Shown in pieces: positions 44,449 to 54,776 of a DNA stretch of 64,000 nt (the stretch's first letter is position 1; each line of letters starts with the position of its first letter). A program made the translations under genes and the position numbers. Location of the stretch: the NCBI RefSeq assembly GCF_024679095.1, contig NW_026110790.1:1-64000 (forward strand). Reading direction: 5' to 3'. Source of the DNA: Eriocheir sinensis (lineage: Eukaryota; Arthropoda; Malacostraca; Decapoda; Varunidae). The notes under the pieces were generated by a model. That model saw nothing but the letters and a program-made list of their open reading frames with translations. It was not told where the DNA came from and searched no databases.

Positions 44449-46842
44449 ATGAAGAAAATTTGTAAAGTCCTGCAGCTTGGGAGGGGATATCCAGCACACC
44501 AATACCACATGGGAAACACTCCACTATCCACCACAGAGGCAGAGAAAGACCTGGGAGTGTATGTTACCAGTCTACCAGTGAAGGGATATCCAGCACACCA
44601 ATACCACATGGGAAACACTCCACTATCCACCACAGAGGCAGAGAAAGACCTGGGAGTGTATGTCACCAGGCTACCAGTGAAGGGATATCCAGCACACCAA
44701 TACCACATGGGAAACACTCCACTATCCACCACAGAGGCAGAGAAAGACATGGGAGTGTATGTTACCAGGCTACCAGTGAAGGGATATCCAGCACACCAAT
44801 ACCACATGGGAAACACTCCACTATCCACCACAGAGGCAGAGAAAGACCTGGGAGTGTATGTTACCAGGCTACCAGTGAGAGGATATCCAGCACACCAATA
44901 CCACATGGGAAACACTCCACTATCCACCACAGAGGCAGAGAAAGACCTGGGAGTGTATGTTACCAGGCTACCAGTGAAGGGATATCCAGCACACCAATAC
45001 CACATGGGAAACACTCCACTATCCACCACAGAGGCAGAGAAAGACCTGGGAGTGTATGTTACCAGGCTACCAGTGAAGGGATATCCAGCACACCAATACC
45101 ACATGGGAAACACTCCACTATCCACCACAGAGAAAGACCTGGGAGTGTATGTTACCAGGCTACCAGTGAAGGGATATCCAGCACACCAATACCACATGGG
45201 AAACACTCCACTATCCACCACAGAGGCAGAGAAAGACATGGGAGTGTATGTTACCAGGCTACCAGTGAAGGGATATCCAGCACACCAATACCACATGGGA
45301 AACACTCCACTATCCACCACAGAGAGAAAGACCTGGGAGTGTATGTTACCAGGCTACCAGTGAAGGGATATCCAGCACACCAATACCACATGGGAAACAC
45401 TCCACTATCCACCACAGAGGCAGAGAAAGACCTGGGAGTGTATGTTACCAGGCTACCAGTGAAAGGATATCCAGCACACCAATACCACATGGGAAACACT
45501 CCACTATCCACCACAGAGGCAGAGAAAGACATGGGAGTATATGTTATCAGGCTACCAGTGAAGGGATATCCAGCACACCAATACCACATGGGAAACACTC
45601 CACTATCCACCACAGAGGCAGAGAAAGACATGGGAGTGTATGTTACCAGGCTACCAGTGAAGGGATATCCAGCACACCAATACCACATGGGAAACACTCC
45701 ACTATCCACCACAGAGGCAGAGAAAGACATGGGAGTATATGTTATCAGGCTACCAGTGAAGGGATATCCAGCACACCAATACCACATGGGAAACACTCCA
45801 CTATCCACCACAGAGGCAGAGAAAGACCTGGGAGTGTATGTTACCAGGCTACCAGTGAAGGGATATCCAGCACACCAATACCACATGGGAAACACTCCAC
45901 TATCCACCACAGAGGCAGAGAAAGACATGGGAGTATATGTTATCAGGCTACCAGTGAAGGGATATCCAGCACACCAATACCACATGGGAAACACTCCACT
46001 ATCCACCACAGAGGCAGAGAAAGACCTTGGAGTGTATGTTACCAGGCTACCAGTGAAGGGATATCCAGCACACCAATACCACATGGGAAACACTCCACTA
46101 TCCACCACAGAGGCAGAGAAAGACATGGGAGTATATGTTATCAGGCTACCAGTGAAGGGATATCCAGCACACCAATACCACATGGGAAACACTCCACTAT
46201 CCACCACAGAGGCAGAGAAAGACATGGGAGTATATGTTACCAGGCTACCAGTGAAGGGATATCCAGCACACCAATACCACATGGGAAACACTCCACTATC
46301 CACCACAGAGGCAGAGAAAGACATGGGAGTATATGTTATCAGGCTACCAGTGAAGGGATATCCAGCACACCAATACCACATGGGAAACACTCCACTATCC
46401 ACCACAGAGGCAGAGAAAGACCTGGGACTATATGTAACCAGGCTACCAGTGAAGGGATATCCAGCACACCAATACCACATGGGAAACACTCCACTATCCA
46501 CCACAGAGGCAGAGAAAGACATGGGAGTATATGTTATCAGGCTACCAGTGAAGGGATATCCAGCACACCAATACCACATGGGAAACACTCCACTATCCAC
46601 CACAGAGGCAGAGAAAGACCTGGGAGTGTATGTTATCAGGCTACCAGTGAAGGGATATCCAGCACACCAATACCACATGGGAAACACTCCACTATCCACC
46701 ACAGAGAAAGACCTGGGAGTGTATGTTATCAGGCTACCAGTGAAGGGATATCCAGCACACCAATACCACATGGGAAACACTCCACTATCCACCACAGAGA
46801 AAGACCTGGGAGTATATGTTATCAGGCTACCAGTGAAAGCCA
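44449..46842 (+). repeat. 99-bp satellite (24 units) derived from a LINE reverse-transcriptase segment
   Basis: The array begins with a LINE-like reading (KKICKVLQLGRG) that continues into YHMGNTPLSTTEAEKDLGVY. This is the region just after the RT catalytic box in CR1-like LINEs; compare CKVLHIG ... KEKDLGI in the 16-kb fragment. The last 99 bases of that segment are then repeated 24 times. Three units lack 6 bp (one Glu-Ala pair of codons) and one has a 4-bp deletion that shifts the frame near 45325. The middle of the array alternates DL..YVT and DM..YVI units, a ~198-bp dimeric pattern. Because 99 is divisible by three, very long frames are open on both strands (up to 597 codons plus, 548 minus). 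They are by-products, with no start context or exon structure. Confidence 0.93.
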
Positions 46843-46868
46843 AATTCGTTCCAATCGCAGTGGACGGG

Positions 46869-46915
46869 TTAAAATGTGCCGATACCACCGATACCAATAC
46901 ATCGGTACATCCCTA
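46869..46915 (-). mobile_element. Truncated relative of the 20.3-kb hAT MITE
   Basis: AAAATGTGCCGATACCACC ... GGTACATCCCTA is the reverse complement of the left end of the element at 20257. Confidence 0.75.
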
Positions 46916-46989
46916 CTGGAGACAGTGTGTGGAGGAAGACATGAGAAGGATGAACAACTGGGAGAGAGTATGTGATCATCAAGAGTGGG

Positions 46990-47220
46990 AGACCTGGGTC
47001 GGTATCATAAGACATTTTGGCTTCTCATATCAGCTATTTCTAAAGGTCAAAGAGTGGGTCAATCAGGTTCCAATGAGTGTTTCCTTAGGTTCACGGTACA
47101 GAAGAAGAATCAAACTACCACCAGGGCCATAAAACTAATCCTGCTCAAAACTCCAACGAATGCCTTGTCAAATATGTGAACTTGGGCGACGGAATGTTTA
47201 GCTATACGGCCCCTAGTCAC
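46990..47220 (+). repeat. Family B full-length unit
   Basis: Complete leader (GGTATCATAAGACATTTTGG, ATCAGCTATTTCTAAAGG), core (CACGGTACAGAAGAAGAAT, CACCAGGGCCATAAAACTA) and tail (CTTGGGCGACGGAATGTTTA). It ends only ~25 bp from the splice donor of the 47.2-kb exon, inside the intron. Confidence 0.85.
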
Positions 47221-47244
47221 CTAGCAACTACCTGACTGACTCAC

Positions 47245-47343
47245 CGGGTGGGCGGGCTGGGCCGTGCTCTCCACCTGGCACAGGATGAGGATGGAGGAGG
47301 TGGCCAGGTTGATGTCAATCCAAACCCTCGGGTAACTCACACT
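47245..47343 (-). CDS. Exon of an unidentified gene (33 codons)
   Basis: On the minus strand, acceptor TTCTTCCTGCGGCCCACAG precedes the exon and donor GTGAGTCAG follows. The 99 bases are open in phase 0 and read SVSYPRVWIDINL, then TSSILILCQVESTAQPAHP. Codon use is GC-rich, unlike the surrounding repeats, and the local DNA is not repetitive. It follows the 47.8-kb exon in the right order and phase. The product would have a hydrophobic patch (SILILC). I do not recognise the family. Confidence 0.6.
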
Positions 47344-47464
47344 CTGTGGGCCGCAGGAAGAAAAGGATGATCAGTAGGCATTGAAAAAAATATATCAAAA
47401 TTGTGAAAACTTTTTATTTTTTATTTTTACAGCAAAGGGAGGCAGCTCAAAGGCAATAAGGGGG

Positions 47465-47466
<2 letters not shown>

Positions 47467-47516
<50 letters not shown>

Positions 47517-47749
47517 TTGTTTAGTGAACGCAACATCTGTGGTCATATGCCGGAGAGAGACAGGAGGGGAAGGAATTATAGAAGGGAACAGACCCCAGGA
47601 GACGGGACACAACCCCCGATTAATACCTGGTACACTGCTGGGTGGACAGGGGCTATGTAGGGTATTGGAAAAGCCGCCCAAATTTTTCCACTCTGCTCGG
47701 GAATTGAACCCGAGCCGAGTGAGTGAATCAGTGCACCACGAAGACCCCA
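47467..47749 (-). mobile_element. (GA)n microsatellite and degraded tRNA-derived SINE
   Basis: (GA)n at 47467-47512, then a reverse SINE to ~47749. The body is good (CATATGCCGGAGAGAGACAG, CAGTGTACCAGGTATTAATC in the sense direction), but the tRNA-like part is damaged. It lies within the intron between the two exons. Confidence 0.88.
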
Positions 47750-47821
47750 TAAAAAAATAAATAATAAATAAATAAATAAAAATCATTAACATTCGTAGTA
47801 ATAACAGCAGCAGCAGCATAC

Positions 47822-47935
47822 CTTAGGCTTGCACAGCTTGAGGTTCCCAATGTGCATAGTGTAGCAGGGCACGGCGAACACCTGTCGACTGCCCCCAAGC
47901 GTGCTGTTGTAGGCCTTCAGGGAGTGTCGGCAGTG
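47822..47935 (-). CDS. Exon of an unidentified gene (38 codons)
   Basis: On the minus strand, a pyrimidine tract and acceptor (TTTGCCCCCCTTCCAG) precede and the donor GTATGC follows AAG. The 114 bases are open in phase 0. They start HCRHSLKAYNSTLGGSRQ, continue VFAVPCYTMHIGNLKL, and end in CKPK. Codon use is GC-rich. Joined in frame to the exon at 47343-47245 it gives 71 residues with no stop and three Cys in this part. The two exons, splice sites, phase and order together make a real host gene likely. I cannot name it. Confidence 0.65.
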
Positions 47936-48000
47936 CTGGAAGGGGGGCAAACAGGTCACTCACTATACATACACACACACACACACAAAAAAAAAAATAA

Positions 48001-48851
48001 TTAACCCGGTAGCAGCTGGGATCATGTTTCTTAATGGTCCCTCTAAGCGAGAAAGTGAGAAAAAATCACCCCTCACACAAACCATTTCATATTATATATC
48101 AAAGCATTTGTGATCAGATTATGTGTCATCTTTTTGGGGGGTTTATATCATGGCACAAATTTGTCCATTCGCTGCAACACGGTAAAGTCACAAATTAGGC
48201 CCGTCGCTGCTACACGGTAAAGCCACAAATTTGGCCCGTCGCTGCTACACGGTAAAGCCACAAATTTGGCCCGTCGCTGCTACACGGTAAAGCCACAAAT
48301 TTGGCCCGTCGCTGCTACACGGTAAAGCCACAAATTAGGCCCGTCGCTGCTACACGGTAAAGCCTCAAATTTGGCCCGTCGCTGCTACACGGTAAAGACA
48401 CAAATTTGGCCCGTCGCTGCTACACGGTAAAGCCTCAAATTTGGCCCGTCGCTGCTACACGGTAAAGACACAAATTTGGCCCGTCGCTGCTACACGGTAA
48501 AGCCTCAAATTTGGCCCGTCGCTGCTACACGGTAAAGACACAAATTTGGCCCATCGCTGCTACACGGTAAAGCCACAAATTTGGCCCATCGCTGCTACAC
48601 GGTAAAGCCACAAATTTGGCCCGTCGCTGCTACACGGTAAAGCCACAAATTTGGCCCGTCGCTGCTACACGGTAAAGCCACAAATTTGGCCCATCGCTGC
48701 TACACAGTAAAGCCACAAATTTGGCCCATCGCTGCTACACGGTAAAGCCACAAATTTGGCCCGTCGCTGCTACACAGTAAAGCCACAAATTTGGCCCATC
48801 GCTGCTACACAGTAAAGCCACAAATTTGGCCCATCGCTGCTGCACGGTTAA
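48001..48851 (+). mobile_element. TTAA-flanked MITE with 35-bp array, copy 5 (longest)
   Basis: Starts TTAACCCGGTAGCAGC. It ends in a degraded GCTGCTGCACGGTTAA, where the end looks like a normal array unit that reads into TTAA. The head at 48005-48145 is followed by about 20 units of the 35-bp repeat. Sub-variants (GCC ACAAA, GAC ACAAA, GCC TCAAA) alternate in the centre. Confidence 0.88.
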
Positions 48852-49840
48852 ATCACAACAAAATAAAGTCACTATACTCTAACTTGAGCTCTGTGGCTTG
48901 GGCCGGGCAAACCTCCATTGTTGACAGATCTAGCGATGACCTGCACATGGCAATCTGTCTCACTGTTATTCTGTGCGTTATCTATTTGTGGAATATACAC
49001 ATAGTCAAAATACGACTGCATGGTGTTATGAATGGCTTGGGATTACAGGGAAAGACAACGACTGAGTCACGCCCAGTCCTGACCGAGGTCAGACGTGGGT
49101 CATGGCGCTCCGCATGGAGTAGCCCGGGGCCAGCCTGTTGGCCTCTCCCCTTCCCCTCCAGCCCCCTCTCCCCTTTCATCAAGAAACCTACTTCCAGAAT
49201 CACTACATAGCAAGTTAATTTTTTTGTGACTAAGTGAAATCATGGTGACAGTCTGACAGACAGTGAGTGGAGTGCGTGTGTGGTATCGGGATCGCCGAGT
49301 GTGTCGCCGCCGCGGCCTTCCATCAGGCCCCTGCCGACTCCCTGAGGTCTCCCCAGGCCCGCCCATCCTGCTGTTGAAGTCTGGTCAGGTGCAGTGCAGT
49401 GGAGGACTCGTCACTCAGGTGGGGGCAATGAGCAGGCTGCTCACCACCGAGGCTGTGCAGTCTGTTCCCAGGCACAGCAGCGAGTCTTCACATCTGTCTC
49501 GCCACCTGTGTTGGATTAGCACTCCACCGCTAAGCCCCTTTCTGAGTGACCGTCGATACCGCCTCTACCTGCTCCCTGGCCACCTGCTGCTACCTGACCC
49601 AGCATTGTGACCTGGGGATGACCTCGGATTAACACCTACTCGTCTTCCAGAGGAGGATTACCTTCCCGCCTCATTGCTCTACCACACTGCACTCCTCCAC
49701 CTCTTCGCTCCTCAAGCATCATCACTACTTTCCCTCCGTTAATGTAAATCACAAACCCCCACACCCCTTTCATATTGTATTTTTCTTTAGGGTTGCACTG
49801 TATATTAATATGTATGTACATTTTTAGCTTAACGGCTGCA
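48852..49840. other. Unassigned, partly GC-rich
   Basis: 49260-49610 is GC-rich with CpGs and open on both strands, but no domain is recognisable. The 115-codon frame at 49263 could be part of a transcript that ends at the AATAAA near 49851. Confidence 0.3.
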
Positions 49841-49857
49841 ATTTCCTGAATAAACCG

Positions 49858-49889
<32 letters not shown>
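49841..49889 (+). mobile_element. Retroposon-like 3' end, AATAAA plus (ATT)n
   Basis: GCAATTTCCTGAATAAACCG followed by (ATT)n at 49858-49889 looks like a retroposed 3' end with a trinucleotide tail. The 5' limit is unknown. Confidence 0.4.
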
Positions 49890-49890
<1 letters not shown>

Positions 49891-50077
49891 AGTTAAAATC
49901 GATAGACTATTGTAAAGAAACTTGAAATAAATCTTTTTGCCATTAACCAAGGCCATCTAGAGGGGGAGGCCTCTTCACGGGGGGGGGGGAAGTAGGCCGT
50001 GACGTAGGCCAAGTAGTGCCAGGTAGTGTCGGGTCAGCTGCGGCCAGGAGAGGTCACGCTCTCTGTTTTGTGCATTA

Positions 50078-50263
50078 TTGACTCTGAAAACAGTGAAAAA
50101 CTTGTTAACATTGTTTGTGCCTCTTACCCAGATAACAATACTGCCATACAAGTGCTGTGTGCCTTACTGGGAGGGAATCTTCAAAACTGGACCCAGAGTG
50201 ATGGTGTTTTCCTTCCCACAAGACGAGGAGGCGTGCGCTGCGTGCCACAAACAAGCGAGTTAA
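50078..50263 (+). pseudogene. THAP-domain-like relic
   Basis: The reading LPYKCCVPYWEGIFKTGP followed by MVFSFPQDEE resembles the first half of a THAP zinc finger (typically xPxxCCVPxC...KxxVxxFxFPxDEE). THAP domains bind DNA in transcription factors and P-element-type transposases. The second zinc-binding Cys position reads Tyr-Trp here, and the C-terminal Trp/AVPTIF half is absent, with a stop at 50261. It is either a degraded copy or half an exon. The match is short. Confidence 0.45.
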
Positions 50264-50705
50264 GCAGCTGCTGCATGATAACATGTTCAGCACAGTGAGA
50301 CAGTCAGTACAGTCAGCAGGCACAAAACCCATTACGGCTGTATTAAATGATGAGGGTTTGTCAGGCATTATAACAGCCAATAATATAGTTCATAAAATAG
50401 CCTGTGTTACACATGTATATAGATGAATATTGGTGATGTGAATACATGAATATGATGCGTTATGAGAGGAATGTGACTGTGATATGATTATGTATATGGT
50501 GTGACTAATCACTGATGCATACAGTATGAACATGATGTGGTTCTTTACATATGCTGGGCATAATATGTGTGTGTGAAAAAAGAATAACATGATATAATTA
50601 TATGAATATAAACATTAAACATGGATATCAATATACTAGATGCAATACATATCAATATATGATATGAATAAAATATGCTTATATGAGATGAAGGAAAAAT
50701 GCATA
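50264..50705. other. No gene recognised
   Basis: AT-rich sequence with many ATATGA words grading into the (AT)n run. Confidence 0.4.
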
Positions 50706-50861
<156 letters not shown>

Positions 50862-51127
50862 TTAACCCGTACAGTGTTTAGTACGTTCACACGCTCAAAA
50901 AACTATCGATACACATTCAGCACGATACAAACTGACACCAAGGATGAAGCCATTGAGAACAGGCAATTCAAAACGCCCGCGCCAAATTCCTTATTCGTCA
51001 ACTTAAAAAGCGTGCAAAGTTCCTACTTTTTATTAGGCAATGAGGCAGCACAAGAGAGTAGATTTAAACAACCTGTAGAAGTCCATCCAACTCTGTTTAG
51101 AATTTATCTTTCTTAGCAGCAATGCTA

Positions 51128-51301
51128 TTACCATTGCAATTTGTTGTTTTTTTCTTCAGATGTCCACAACTTGTTCATGAAAGGAAAGACACGTTCAGTG
51201 GAAGCATTAGTGCCAGGATGGCACATCATGGACTCAACTATATCTGACATGCGTTGATGGCTGTTTTTGTCTTTGATATGGGAGAATACTTCTACCCACC
51301 G
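51128..51301 (-). pseudogene. hAT transposase C-terminal (dimerisation domain) relic
   Basis: The 57-codon open stretch ends in TAA at 51130-51128. It contains the hallmark HPGTNASTERVF followed by FMNKLWTSE, the conserved hAT C-terminal dimerisation region of ZBED/SCAND3-like transposases (typically PGTNAxxERVFSxMNxxWTxEK). WVEVFSHIK and DIVESMM precede it. No RNase-H-like catalytic part is seen upstream, so only the tail remains. Confidence 0.75.
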
Positions 51302-52149
51302 CTGTTACGTATATCACATGAGCATTACTGTTTAATAATTTGTGAATAAAAAGCTTAAACAAGTGTCACTCAAATCACTCCGTTAATATTATGGTGATAT
51401 CTGGTGTCTCAGTGTCTCCCTTCCTCTCTATCCCTCCCTTACAGGGGCCCTGTCCTGCTCCCCCAGCAGAGCTGAGGTGATGGGGGTGACAGCACCCTTA
51501 CCAACCCTACCGAGATTACCGGGTTGCTCGCTGTGACGTTCTTTGGACCCCACGGTAACGATAGTTTTTTGAGTGTGTACATATACGCACCTCTTAGGGA
51601 AGTGTTTAGTACATATATATACGCAAGCTCTTTTGAGGGCTTATATTCCCTTTATTTTTGTTTTTTTGTAGGTAACATTGTTCATTGACAGCAAAGAGCA
51701 ATAACTTGACAAGTCTTGGTATTTTTAAATGGACGTTAAAGGCCTTTCTGTACATTTGTCTGCATTCCAACAAAAATCATTATACAAGAAGGTAAGTTAC
51801 TTCCTTCTAGGTAATTACTCCTTGGTTCTATAATCAGTAAGGCATGTGGAATTGTAAATTATGGCTCAGAGTAATCGGAACTGAAAACTTATCGTCGGAA
51901 GCTTCTTAGTGTTTTGTTGAGCTTTGTGAACTACAGCTGTGGTACACACGGCCTTGAAGTGTTGTCTGATCCAATCATTCTCTTGTACTTACAATTATTG
52001 TTTATTTTTTAGGTTTTTGTGATGTAAAGAAGTACTAATACATTACTCACACTTTGGGGCAGTGAGAAGTGTTTATAATGGAAAGAATATTGGCTCGAAA
52101 AAATGTAAAGACAAATTTCTCTTTCCTGGTATGACATTGTTAGCTCTGA

Positions 52150-52312
<163 letters not shown>

Positions 52313-52408
52313 ATTTGTAATTTTTTGTACATTTTTAGGGTCAAATAAAAAAACAGGAAAAAGTTCCCCCTGGCATGAGCCTATAAAAGAGCACACTGTA
52401 CGGGTTAA

Positions 52409-52844
52409 TATATTTCCTTCAAGCTTTTTTTTCTTTCCTGTTCTTTTATTAGGTATTTTTCCCTTAATGTTCTCTCTCCCTCTTTGCCTTCTTAGTACAA
52501 TTCCCTTCCCAAGCTTTATTCTCCTCCCTTGGTCTTTTCAGTGCCAGGATCCGTGACACTATCCATGGCACTCCTAACCTTGCCCTGCCTTCCCTGTCCC
52601 TGGCCTTCCTCTGCTACTATTTAACATTGCTCCAGCAGCAGCACCTTCTCACTTGCTTAGACGTCACTGTTCTATGCATTTTGAACTGCATATTATGTGC
52701 GCTGCAAACTGCTAGCAAGGCCGCTGCTGATTTTTGAAGGGTTAGCGAGTTCCTTGCAGCCGCCTCGGGGTGCAATGAGGGGTGTTGGGAGGGGGCTACG
52801 TCAAGTTGGGTTGGGGGAGTTAGATTTACTCGACACGCAGCGGA
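52409..52844. other. No gene recognised
   Basis: Unique-looking, partly T-rich spacer. Confidence 0.4.
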
Positions 52845-52920
52845 GGATGTGAGGAGGATTCCAACCCTGGCCCTGGCAGTCGTGGCCAGCCAGGCCTTCT
52901 AACCACTGCTCCACTGCTCC
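52845..52920 (-). mobile_element. Possible second tRNA-like SINE head
   Basis: On the minus strand GGAGCAGTGGTTAGAAGGC resembles an A-box region and GGTTGGAATCC a B-box. The anticodon arm does not fold cleanly. Confidence 0.35.
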
Positions 52921-53038
52921 ATATTAGATCACGTGGGTGTTGATGCTGGTAGGCTAACACTGTGATACTCATGCCATACCATTCTTTCATTGACACAGGC
53001 TTTACATAAATGAGACAACACAGGCATTTGAAAAGACA
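52892..53038. repeat. 147-bp direct duplicate, copy 1
   Basis: Nearly identical to 56248-56387 (ATATTAGATCACGTGGGTGT ... GGCATTTGAAAAGACAT). Confidence 0.95.
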
Positions 53039-53101
53039 TTATTATTATTATTATTACTATTATTATTATTATGGAATATATGAAAAATGGAAGGAATAGT
53101 G

Positions 53102-53161
<60 letters not shown>

Positions 53162-53337
53162 ATGTATACGACTTTAATAATCTTAAGCAAGTGAATTCCT
53201 CCTCGTACCTCATGTCCTCCTCCTCCTCCTCCTCTTTTCTGTATTGTATGTCTTAACGAAGCAGAACTTACTTCATGCTTCTTAAACTTGAGGAGGAGAG
53301 AAGGAGGAGGAAGCAAGTCTCGTAAGATAATATAATA

Positions 53338-53406
<69 letters not shown>

Positions 53407-53444
53407 TTCATTCCCTTTACTCTTCCTTTCATTCCCTTTAATTT

Positions 53445-53506
<62 letters not shown>
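53039..53506. repeat. Microsatellite cluster: (ATT)n, (GA)n, (CT)n, (GT)n
   Basis: (ATT)n at ~53039-53072, (GA)n at ~53106-53159, (CT)n at 53341-53404 and (GT)n at ~53451-53506. A (TCC)n patch lies at ~53215-53234. Confidence 0.96.
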
Positions 53507-53508
<2 letters not shown>

Positions 53509-53570
53509 CAGGGAAGGGAGGGTAGGAGAGCCACAAAGTTACCTACACAGTTTTCAGACCATTGCGTAGA

Positions 53571-53977
53571 GTCGAGTCAGTCAGTCAGTCAGTCAGCAAA
53601 TCAGTCAGTCAGTCAGTCAGTTATTCTTTGTCACCCAGTCCGTCAGTCAGTCAACCCATCAGTCAGTCAGTCAGTTACCCGGTCAGTCAGTCAGTCAGTC
53701 AGTTATTCTTTGTCACCCAGTCCGTCAGTCAGTCAACCCATCAGTCAGTCAGTCAGTTACCCGGTCAGTCAGTCAGTCAGTCAGTTACCCGGTCAGTCAG
53801 TCAGTCAACCCATCAGTCAGTCAGTCAGTTACCCGGTCAGTCAGTCAGTCAACCCATCAGTCAGTCAGTCAGTCAGCCACTCAGTCAGTCAGTCAGTTAC
53901 CCGGTCAGTCAGTCAGTCAACCCATCAGTCAGTCAGTCAGTTACCCGGTCAGTCAGTCAGTCAGCCACTCAGTCAAT
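53571..53977. repeat. (TCAG)n minisatellite with higher-order pattern
   Basis: TCAG tetramers are punctuated by ACCC[A/G] interruptions (CAACCCATCAG, GTTACCCGGTCAG) and a longer insert (TTATTCTTTGTCACCCAGTC, twice). This forms ~40- to ~120-bp higher-order units. The SVSQSV frames are by-products. Confidence 0.95.
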
Positions 53978-54029
53978 GTTCCCACGCCTCACCTCACAGC
54001 CTCCTCGTCCTTCAAATGGAAAGCCGAGG

Positions 54030-54260
54030 CTGGACCATTTTCGCGACATAATTCTGCCCCATAGTCTCCAACATTTTGGAGCTCACACACCCACACTCTG
54101 TAAGGCTTCCGGAGAGGCTGTTGTGGGTGTTGGCATCGATAGTACCATTAGCCCAGTGATAGATTGACCAGGCTTCTGTACCTTGAATGTGAACAATACT
54201 TATTTGAACCCGACTTGTGGCCTTTGGGAATAGGTGTTTTGAGGCGAAAGAATGTGGGAA
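54030..54260 (-). repeat. Degenerate family B unit, reverse
   Basis: GTAAGGCTTCCGGAGAGGCT, ACCAGGCTTCTGTACCTTGA and ACAATACTTATTTGAA align loosely with reverse family B. Confidence 0.5.
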
Positions 54261-54724
54261 TATTTGAACTGACATGCCGAGACAATATCACCACCTAGAT
54301 AAACAAAACAGATATGACTAATAGATGCAATAATAGACACTGAAAAGTAAATGAGAAAGTGAAGTAATAGAAAAAATGGCCATATATAAAGTGATAAAAT
54401 AGACTTGAAATGCATTACTAGATAGAAGAAACATAATTGCTTTCTAAATAAATACAAAAAAACGCGTAAAATGAAAAAAAAAGTCTCGATCCTCCCTTCT
54501 AGAAAGCGTTGAAGTCATAGGAAAGGACAAAACAGACAAAGCTAATGCAGAGTTGACTAGAGAAAGGGATGAAAGAGTACAGATAGTGGTTGACTCTTGC
54601 ATCAGGAATTCGGACAGCATAAGGAGGAGGTAGAGTAGAAAGTGTGTGGGAGTGTTGTTTGCAAAAGTTTGTGTTTTTTCCTAGAGTTTGTTCATGTCTT
54701 GTTTTTTTAGTAATATTTTGTTCT

Positions 54725-54726
<2 letters not shown>
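54261..54726. other. No gene recognised
   Basis: A-rich spacer that ends at a (GT)n tract (54727-54758). Confidence 0.4.
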
Positions 54727-54765
<39 letters not shown>

Positions 54766-54776
54766 GGTCTGGGCGT

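Noticed and set aside
44439..47132. Open frames of 293-597 codons on both strands
   Set aside because: They arise from a 99-bp tandem repeat. Being open on both strands at once is a by-product of the repeat, not evidence for two proteins.
51874..52060. Possible promoter or exon near 51.9 kb
   Set aside because: No TATA, splice or coding pattern strong enough to support a call.
53452..54167. SVSQSVSQ-rich frames of about 200 codons
   Set aside because: Product of (TCAG)n repeats read in several frames.
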